A program made the position numbers and the translations under genes. DNA of 64,000 bases from Blautia sp. SC05B48 (GTDB lineage Bacteria > Bacillota > Clostridia > Lachnospirales > Lachnospiraceae): NCBI RefSeq assembly GCF_005848555.1, contig NZ_CP040518.1:1-64000 (forward strand), given 5' to 3'. Below, one piece after another: positions 58,271 through 64,000 of the stretch (positions within the stretch are counted from its first letter, which is position 1; each line of letters opens with the position of its first letter). The notes beneath the pieces are model-generated. The model was not told the DNA's origin. It saw only the letters and a program-made list of their open reading frames with translations, and did not search any database.

Positions 58271-59323
58271 TCAGGCCTTCACAGCCCAGCGCATCTTCGT
58301 GGATCTGGCGCGGCCATTCTGTGCACATTCCTGTGCGGAAGGACGGATCACATCTTTTGAATAGTCGGAATAGATGCCGTCTTTATAGCCCTGCTTTAAG
58401 GCTTTCTTTACCAGCTTGTCCTCTCCGGAATGGAAGGTAAGGATCGCTACACGGCCGCCTGGCTTCAGCGCTCCAGGAAGTTTTTCCATAAAATCATAGA
58501 GGACCTCGAATTCCCGGTTCACATCAATACGCAGTGCCTGGAAAACTCTCTGGCATGTTTTTTTCACCGTGTCTTTCCTCTCTTTTTCAGGAAGGAAAGA
58601 CAATGTCTTCTCAATGACTTCACGAAGCTTCGTAGTAGTATCTATGTGGTTTCCTCTTCGGATCTCATCTGTGATGGCCTTCGCGATCTCCTCACAATAC
58701 GGCTCATCGGAATTCTCATCCAACATTCCGGCAAGCTCTTCTCTCGAAATGGTATCCAGCCGTTCCGCTGCGCTGATCCCGGTTTCCTGGTTCAGCCTTA
58801 AATCCAGAGGACCATCCACCTTAAAGGAAAACCCTCTCTTGGGATTGTCGATCTGCATGGAAGACACCCCAAGATCCGCCAGGATAAAATCAAAGCCACC
58901 AACTTCCTCTGCGATCTCATCAATAGTACAGAAATTCTGGAGTTTAATTGTCAGGATATCTTCTCCGAATCCCTGTTCTGCCAGACGTTTCCTTGTCTTG
59001 GCAGATTCTTCCGGGTCCACATCCGTAGCGTACATGTGTCCCTGACCTTTCAGGCATTCCAGCATGGCCTTTGTATGCCCACCGTAACCAAGTGTAGCAT
59101 CAAATCCAACCTGCCCCGGCTTAATCTCCAGAAAATCAATGATCTCTTTCACCATAATGGAAATATGCATTCCAGCCGGTGTATTCCCCTTGCTGATCAC
59201 ATGTTCAATGGTATCTTTATATTTCTCAGGCTGAAGCTCTTTATATTTCTCCTCAAATTTCTTCGGATATTTTCCTTTATATCGTACCCGCCTCTTATGT
59301 GGTGTCTGTGATTCCTGGTTCAT
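58271..59323 (-). CDS. RsmH-like rRNA (cytosine-N4)-methyltransferase, divergent form
   Basis: 350 residues from the ATG at 59323 (AAGGAGAATTTT). The fold blocks are those of 16S rRNA m4C1402 methyltransferase: FDATLGYGGHTKAML near 77-91, DFILADLGVSSMQIDN near 155, GFSFKVDGPLDLRLN near 175 and a CQRVFQALRIDVNREF segment near 265. Differences: a basic 45-residue N-terminal extension, HISIM in place of HxPVL, and FHSGEDK in place of FHSLEDR. It lies alone, away from mraZ/ftsL/pbp genes. It may be a paralogue of the cell-division-cluster rsmH or the only copy. Confidence 0.83.
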   Translation of the reverse strand: MNQESQTPHKRRVRYKGKYPKKFEEKYKELQPEKYKDTIEHVISKGNTPAGMHISIMVKEIIDFLEIKPGQVGFDATLGYGGHTKAMLECLKGQGHMYATDVDPEESAKTRKRLAEQGFGEDILTIKLQNFCTIDEIAEEVGGFDFILADLGVSSMQIDNPKRGFSFKVDGPLDLRLNQETGISAAERLDTISREELAGMLDENSDEPYCEEIAKAITDEIRRGNHIDTTTKLREVIEKTLSFLPEKERKDTVKKTCQRVFQALRIDVNREFEVLYDFMEKLPGALKPGGRVAILTFHSGEDKLVKKALKQGYKDGIYSDYSKDVIRPSAQECAQNGRARSTKMRWAVKA

Positions 59324-59426
59324 AAAATTCTCCTTATCCTCTGGCATTCTCTGCCCTGTTTCTTTCATGATACCATGAATCCTATTTTTCGTAAACCGTC
59401 GGAATACTTCAAAAAATATCATAAAG

Positions 59427-59473
59427 AAAAAAACTCCTGACAATCTGTATTTCTACAGACTGCCAGAAGTTTT
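59427..59473 (-). terminator. Terminator of ppdK
   Basis: Imperfect stem of about 20 bp (AAAACT-CTGACA-TCTGTA / TACAGA-TG-CAGAAGTTTT) with AGTTTTTTTC on the minus strand, 44 bp after the stop codon. Confidence 0.85.
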
Positions 59474-59516
59474 ATATATGCTCAGACTGAAATTTCAGCC
59501 TGAAATGTATTCTTAC

Positions 59517-62147
59517 TTATGCGTTCTTCTTAGCGATTGCTGCCTGTGCTGCTGCAAGACGAGCGATCGGTACACGGAACGGTGAGCAGGATACATAGTC
59601 AAGTCCGATCTCGTTGCAGAACTCTACGGAAGACGGATCTCCGCCGTGCTCACCGCAGATACCTACGTGAAGTTTCGGGTTAACCGGTTTTCCAAGCTCG
59701 ATAGCCATCTTCATAAGTTTGCCGACACCTGTCTGGTCAAGCTTAGCGAATGGATCGTTCTCGAAGATCTTAGCATCATAGTATGCGTTAAGGAACTTAC
59801 CAGCGTCATCACGGGAGAATCCGTATGTCATCTGTGTAAGGTCGTTTGTACCGAAGCAGAAGAAGTCAGCCTCTTTAGCGATATCATCAGCTGTAAGAGC
59901 TGCTCTCGGGATCTCGATCATAGTACCAACCTCGTACTCAAGGTCAGAACCAGCTGCTTTGATCTCAGCGTCTGCTGTCTCTACAACGAATTTCTTAACG
60001 TATTTAAGCTCTTTAATGTCACCAACAAGCGGAATCATGATCTCCGGTTTGATGTTCCAATCCGGATGATTCTTCTTAACGTTGATAGCTGCACGGATAA
60101 CAGCGCTTGTCTGCATCTTAGCGATCTCTGGGTAAGTAACAGCAAGACGGCATCCACGATGTCCCATCATCGGGTTGAACTCGTGAAGGGAAGCGATGAT
60201 TGTCTTGATCTGCTCTACAGTCTTGCCCTGAGCGTCAGCCAGTTTCTTGATGTCCTCTTCCTCTGTAGGAACGAACTCATGAAGTGGCGGATCAAGGAAA
60301 CGGATGGTTACAGGATTTCCTTCAAGTGCCTCATAGAGTTTCTCGAAGTCTCCCTGCTGCTCCGGAAGGATCTTAGCAAGTGCTGCTTCTCTCTCCTCTA
60401 CTGTCTCAGAGCAGATCATCTCACGGAATGCGTCGATTCTGTTGCCCTCGAAGAACATATGCTCTGTACGGCAAAGACCGATTCCCTCTGCACCAAGCTC
60501 ACGAGCTTTCTTAGCATCAGCAGGAGTATCAGCATTTGTACGAACTTTCATTGTTCTGTACTTGTCAGCCCATCCCATGATACGTCCGAACTCACCAGCG
60601 ATCTGAGCATCTACAGTCGGGATAAGTCCGTCATAGATGTTACCTGTTGTACCATCGATGGAGATTGCATCTCCCTCATGGAACTCTTTACCAGCAAGTG
60701 TGAATTTCTTATTCTCCTCGTCCATAGCGATGTCACCGCATCCGGATACACAGCAGGATCCCATTCCACGAGCAACTACAGCTGCGTGAGATGTCATACC
60801 ACCACGAACTGTCAGGATACCCTGAGCAGCTTTCATACCTGTGATATCCTCTGGGGATGTCTCAAGACGAACAAGAACAACCTTCTCTCCTCTTGCAGCC
60901 CACTCAACAGCATCCTCTGCTGTGAATACAACTTTACCGCAAGCAGCTCCAGGAGAAGCGCCAAGGCCTTTGCCCATCGGTGTAGCAGCCTTAAGAGCAG
61001 CTGCATCGAACTGCGGATGAAGAAGGGTATCAAGGTTACGAGGATCGATCATTGCAACAGCCTCTTCCTCAGATCTCATTCCCTCATCAACGAGGTCACA
61101 AGCGATCTTAAGAGCAGCCTGTGCAGTTCTCTTACCATTACGTGTCTGAAGCATATACAGTTTACCATGCTCTACAGTAAACTCCATATCCTGCATATCT
61201 CTGTAGTGTTTCTCCAGAGTCTCGCAAACCTGTTTGAACTGTACGAATGCTTCCGGGAACTTCTGCTCCATCTCGGAGATGTGCATTGGTGTACGAACAC
61301 CGGCAACTACGTCCTCGCCCTGTGCATTAGTAAGGAACTCACCGAACAGGCCGTTAGCACCTGTAGCAGGGTCACGTGTGAAGGCAACACCTGTACCACA
61401 GTCATCACCCATGTTACCGAATGCCATCATCTGTACGTTAACAGCTGTACCCCAGGAATATGGGATATCATTGTCACGACGATATACGTTCGCACGTGGG
61501 TTGTCCCAGGAACGGAATACGGCTTTGATCGCACCAACCAGCTGCTCCTTCGGATCAGTTGGGAAATCAGAACCGATTTTGGATTTATACTCAGCTTTGA
61601 ACTGGTCAGCAAGCTCATGCAGGTCAGCAGCTGTAAGCTCAACGTCCTGCTTAACACCTCTCTTAGTCTTCATCTCATCGATGAGCTCCTCGAAGTATTT
61701 CTTACCAACTTCCATAACTACGTCAGAATACATCTGGATGAATCTTCTGTAGCAGTCCCAAGCCCAACGCTCATTGCCGGATTTCTCAGCAAGAGTGTTA
61801 ACAACTTCTTCATTTAAACCAAGGTTGAGGATTGTGTCCATCATACCAGGCATAGATGCTCTCGCACCAGAACGAACGGATACAAGCAGAGGATTTTCTT
61901 TGTCACCGAATTTCTTACCGGTAACTCCTTCCATCTTGGTAATTGCTTCCATGATCTGAGCCATGATCTCATCATTGATGGATCTGCCATCCTCGTAGTA
62001 CTGTGTGCAGGCCTCTGTTGTGATTGTGAAGCCCTGCGGTACAGGAAGACCGAGGTTTGTCATCTCAGCAAGGTTGGCACCTTTGCCGCCCAGAAGATTT
62101 CTCATAGTAGCATTACCTTCTGTAAACATGTAAACCCATTTTGCCAT
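59517..62147 (-). CDS. ppdK: Pyruvate, phosphate dikinase
   Basis: 876 residues, full length. N-terminal ATP-grasp domain (LLGGKGANLAEMTNLGLPVP near 18-37; SVRSGARASMPGMMDTILNLG near 90), phosphohistidine swivel domain with GGMTSHAAVVARGMG near 448-462 (catalytic His about 454), and PEP/pyruvate TIM barrel with CRTEHMFF near 562, DPPLHEF and GICGEHGGDPSS near 828. It interconverts pyruvate, ATP and Pi with PEP, AMP and PPi, which is common in PPi-using anaerobic glycolysis. The low content of rare codons and the strong start AGGAGGAAAATGTAAA suggest high expression. The associated regulatory kinase gene is not here. Confidence 0.97.
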   Translation of the reverse strand: MAKWVYMFTEGNATMRNLLGGKGANLAEMTNLGLPVPQGFTITTEACTQYYEDGRSINDEIMAQIMEAITKMEGVTGKKFGDKENPLLVSVRSGARASMPGMMDTILNLGLNEEVVNTLAEKSGNERWAWDCYRRFIQMYSDVVMEVGKKYFEELIDEMKTKRGVKQDVELTAADLHELADQFKAEYKSKIGSDFPTDPKEQLVGAIKAVFRSWDNPRANVYRRDNDIPYSWGTAVNVQMMAFGNMGDDCGTGVAFTRDPATGANGLFGEFLTNAQGEDVVAGVRTPMHISEMEQKFPEAFVQFKQVCETLEKHYRDMQDMEFTVEHGKLYMLQTRNGKRTAQAALKIACDLVDEGMRSEEEAVAMIDPRNLDTLLHPQFDAAALKAATPMGKGLGASPGAACGKVVFTAEDAVEWAARGEKVVLVRLETSPEDITGMKAAQGILTVRGGMTSHAAVVARGMGSCCVSGCGDIAMDEENKKFTLAGKEFHEGDAISIDGTTGNIYDGLIPTVDAQIAGEFGRIMGWADKYRTMKVRTNADTPADAKKARELGAEGIGLCRTEHMFFEGNRIDAFREMICSETVEEREAALAKILPEQQGDFEKLYEALEGNPVTIRFLDPPLHEFVPTEEEDIKKLADAQGKTVEQIKTIIASLHEFNPMMGHRGCRLAVTYPEIAKMQTSAVIRAAINVKKNHPDWNIKPEIMIPLVGDIKELKYVKKFVVETADAEIKAAGSDLEYEVGTMIEIPRAALTADDIAKEADFFCFGTNDLTQMTYGFSRDDAGKFLNAYYDAKIFENDPFAKLDQTGVGKLMKMAIELGKPVNPKLHVGICGEHGGDPSSVEFCNEIGLDYVSCSPFRVPIARLAAAQAAIAKKNA

Positions 62148-62213
62148 TTTACATTTTCCTCCTAATTATTGTTCTTTAAAACATAAAAATGTATGTTTTC
62201 TACGCACATAATT

Positions 62214-62242
62214 ATTGTATAGATTTCTCCTTCATTAGTCAA
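62214..62242 (-). promoter_or_regulatory. Promoter of ppdK
   Basis: TTGACT (62237-62242), 17 bp, TACAAT (62214-62219) on the minus strand; leader of about 60 nt. Confidence 0.75.
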
Positions 62243-62417
62243 GGTTATTCTTCCAAAAAACAGCAATTTCTCTTGGTAAATCTGACAGATTTTCCAGTTA
62301 TTTTTTCCATGGATCGTATTTTTCTCGTTATCGTCTGTAAAATGTGCTAAAATAGAAAAAAACATGCAGCAATTCCGGGGTAATATTACCCGAATGCTGT
62401 CATACAGGAGGTTTATC

Positions 62418-63296
62418 ATGACACGAACGATTGAAAACAGCTTTCTTAAGATTTCCGTTTCCGACCACGGTGCTGAACTCACCGGAATCTATGACAAGAC
62501 TAATGACAGGGAGATCCTCTGGCAGGCAGATCCGGCTTACTGGAAACGCCATGCGCCTGTACTTTTTCCCAACGTGGGACGTAACTACAAAGATATCTGG
62601 CGTCTGAACGGAAAGGAATATCCTTCCAGACAGCACGGCTTTGCAAGGGACAGCGATTTTATCTGCACGGATATTACCGATACTTCCCTTTCCTTTGTCC
62701 TTAAGTCCTCCGAAGAAACCCTGAAGGTTTATCCGTTTGCTTTCGCTCTGAAGATCACCTACACTCTGAAGGAGCATGACCTGGACGTATGCTGGGAAGT
62801 AGTTAATAATGATTCTGAAACTATGTATTTTACCATCGGCGGCCATCCGGCATTCCGTGTTCCGGTACGTGAAGGAGAATCCCAGAGCGATTACCGTCTT
62901 GCTTTTGAAGGCCTGGACGTTCTTACCTATCTCCTCATCGATACGTCTGCAGGAACAGTCATTGCTGACGAGCCACATACACTTTCCCTTGAAAACGGAA
63001 CCTGTTCCATTGCTCCTCATATGTTTGATAAAGACGCTCTTGTTTTTGATAACGGCCAGATCCAAAAGGCCGGTATCCTCTTCCCGGACGGAACTCCATA
63101 TCTGACACTTACCAGTGAGGGCTTCCCGAATTTCGGTATCTGGTCCGTACCCGGTGCTCCCTTTGTATGCCTGGAGCCGTGGATGGGACGCTGTGATGAC
63201 TGTGGTTTTGAAAAATCGCTCTCTGAAAAAAATAATATCAACGTTCTGAAACCGGATGAAGAGTTTATTAAAAGCTATCAGATTACCGTCCACTGA
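62418..63296 (+). CDS. Aldose 1-epimerase family protein
   Basis: 292 residues from the ATG at 62418 (CAGGAGGTTTATC). Galactose mutarotase-like fold: LFPNVGRNYKD near residue 50-60 (binding Arg/Asn), RQHGFARDSDF near 70-80 (catalytic-type His), TIGGHPAFRVP near 140-150 (second His) and a C-terminal Glu in FVCLEPWMGRCD near 252. It acts on the anomeric carbon of a sugar or sugar phosphate. Divergent from ppdK; convergent with the alpha-galactosidase gene. Confidence 0.92.
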   Translation: MTRTIENSFLKISVSDHGAELTGIYDKTNDREILWQADPAYWKRHAPVLFPNVGRNYKDIWRLNGKEYPSRQHGFARDSDFICTDITDTSLSFVLKSSEETLKVYPFAFALKITYTLKEHDLDVCWEVVNNDSETMYFTIGGHPAFRVPVREGESQSDYRLAFEGLDVLTYLLIDTSAGTVIADEPHTLSLENGTCSIAPHMFDKDALVFDNGQIQKAGILFPDGTPYLTLTSEGFPNFGIWSVPGAPFVCLEPWMGRCDDCGFEKSLSEKNNINVLKPDEEFIKSYQITVH

Positions 63297-63341
63297 TCTT
63301 ATAATTCTCAGAATACATAATATTTCATCACAAACGATCAA

Positions 63342-63398
63342 AAAATCCGCCGATCAGACAGTTATCAGAGAACTGTTCGATCCGGCGGATCTTTTATT
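63342..63398. terminator. Bidirectional terminator
   Basis: Stem AATCCGCCG-GATC / GATC-CGGCGGAT with an inner ACAGTT/AACTGT stem, A run on one side and CTTTTATTTT on the other. It closes the epimerase gene and, on the minus strand, the alpha-galactosidase gene. Confidence 0.8.
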
Positions 63399-63432
63399 TT
63401 ATCTTTATTTCACAGATTAAAAAGGCTCTGTT

Positions 63433-63999
63433 TTATTCTCGCACAAAATGATACTGATAAGCTCTGTACTCCCCAAACTCTGCTGGAAGCGGCATTCCAC
63501 CATGCATCAGAGCAGCTCCGGAATAGATCCTGCCGGTAGCCTGTTCCTTATACAGAGCACTCTCATCAAGTCCGCGAAGCTGCACATAATTCACAGTCAT
63601 GTTTCCATGGATCTCCTCCATGACAACATTGAGCAGAACTTCTTCCTGAGAATTTCCAACGATCTCCCATGCACAGATCTCACTCTTAAACGGATCTGTC
63701 AGGCGATAGTATCGTCCGTTCTGGATCAGTGGCGCATACTTACGGAATTCCCCGATCTGGCTGCGGACCTCGTCTTTTTCTTCCTCAGTCAGCTTCAGAA
63801 GATCCAGCTCGTAGCCGAAGGTTCCGGACATGGCAACCACACCTCTGGTATGTAACGGAGTGATCCTTCCTGTCTGATGGTTCGGCACTGCAGACACATG
63901 TGCTCCCATGGCCGATACCGGATATCCGAAGGAAGTGCCATACTGGATTCGAAGCCTGTCAACAGCATCAGAGTTGTCGCTGCACCAGATCTGCGGTGT
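63433..63999 (-). CDS. Alpha-galactosidase (GH36), C-terminal part, cut by window edge
   Basis: 189 C-terminal residues are visible; the frame is open to the right edge. The visible start TPQIWCSDNSDAVDRLRIQY holds the general acid/base Asp of GH36 (SDN), followed by GTSFGYPVSAMGAHVSAVPN and the C-terminal beta-sandwich ending in YQYHFVRE. It hydrolyses alpha-1,6-galactosides such as raffinose or melibiose, here probably in the cytoplasm. Confidence 0.93.
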   Translation of the reverse strand, partial: TPQIWCSDNSDAVDRLRIQYGTSFGYPVSAMGAHVSAVPNHQTGRITPLHTRGVVAMSGTFGYELDLLKLTEEEKDEVRSQIGEFRKYAPLIQNGRYYRLTDPFKSEICAWEIVGNSQEEVLLNVVMEEIHGNMTVNYVQLRGLDESALYKEQATGRIYSGAALMHGGMPLPAEFGEYRAYQYHFVRE

Positions 64000-64000
64000 G

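Noticed and set aside
59646-61817. 723-codon open frame on the plus strand
   Set aside because: It lies wholly antisense to ppdK, has a composition typical of the complement of a highly expressed gene, and shows no family motif or ribosome binding site.
62400-63341. 313-codon minus-strand frame
   Set aside because: Antisense to the aldose epimerase gene, whose ribosome binding site and motifs are clear.
1-64000. CRISPR array, prophage, IS element or restriction-modification system
   Set aside because: No regularly spaced direct repeats, transposase, integrase, phage structural or methylase/endonuclease genes were seen in the window.

Overview
The window looks like a chromosomal segment of a low-to-moderate GC, Gram-positive, spore-forming anaerobe of the Lachnospiraceae (Blautia-like; this is inference). 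The reasons are the sporulation sigma factor gene in a cysS-mrnC-rlmB-sigH cluster, small proteins resembling DUF6142 and DUF5721, a class 1B dihydroorotate dehydrogenase (pyrD/pyrK), pyruvate phosphate dikinase, tRNA genes without an encoded CCA, and strong AGGAGG ribosome binding sites. Almost every gene is on the minus strand. The only plus-strand genes are a cold-shock gene, a DUF5721 gene, a small coiled-coil gene and an aldose epimerase gene. I see no prophage, IS element, CRISPR array or restriction system.

Layout in plus-strand order. 1-1.7 kb: purN(partial)/purM/purE. 1.8-5.5 kb: M29 aminopeptidase, HD hydrolase and small membrane proteins including VanZ. 5.5-10.3 kb: pyrimidine cluster pyrE, pyrD, pyrK, pyrF, pyrC. 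10.4-13.2 kb: cspA-like gene, DegV protein and a stand-alone Spo0A-type DNA-binding domain. 13.4-18.7 kb: CIRCE-controlled htpG and a repeat-containing surface protein. 18.8-23.2 kb: HAD phosphatases, Maf, GlnRS and tRNA-Thr. 23.3-28.8 kb: sigH, rlmB, mrnC, cysS, ispF and sn-glycerol-1-phosphate dehydrogenase. 28.9-39.0 kb: a large signalling locus. 39.2-48.4 kb: RidA, a serine hydrolase, a nuclease-helicase fusion, an HPr-like protein, aspartokinase, DUF2325, TrmO and a GGDEF protein. 48.5-52.5 kb: fructose PTS operon. 52.8-56.1 kb: p-aminobenzoate genes and DUF1858. 56.3-64 kb: MATE transporter, GtrA, an RsmH-like methyltransferase, pyruvate phosphate dikinase, aldose epimerase and an incomplete alpha-galactosidase gene.

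The most interesting region is 28.9-39.0 kb. Transcription runs right to left from a promoter at about 39.03 kb into a clear c-di-GMP-I (GEMM-I) riboswitch aptamer followed at once by an intrinsic terminator. Downstream come a decayed receiver-domain remnant, a free Hpt protein, a REC/HD-GYP/PAS response regulator, a lipoprotein fusing a solute-binding domain to a 5'-nucleotidase C-terminal domain, and two hybrid histidine kinases, one Cache/PAS type and one BvgS-like with two solute-binding domains. This suggests a nutrient-sensing phosphorelay that degrades c-di-GMP and is itself read out by c-di-GMP. A GGDEF cyclase elsewhere in the window could supply the ligand.

Other points: two HPr-family proteins 5 kb apart have complementary losses (one lacks the phosphorylatable His, the other the regulatory Ser). 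The htpG promoter has its -10 box inside the CIRCE spacer. Palindromic operator candidates precede the DUF2325 and DUF1858 genes. A 145-bp nested palindrome lies upstream of the GGDEF gene, and short hairpin repeats are dispersed in intergenic DNA, one of them exactly at the break point of the decayed receiver gene.
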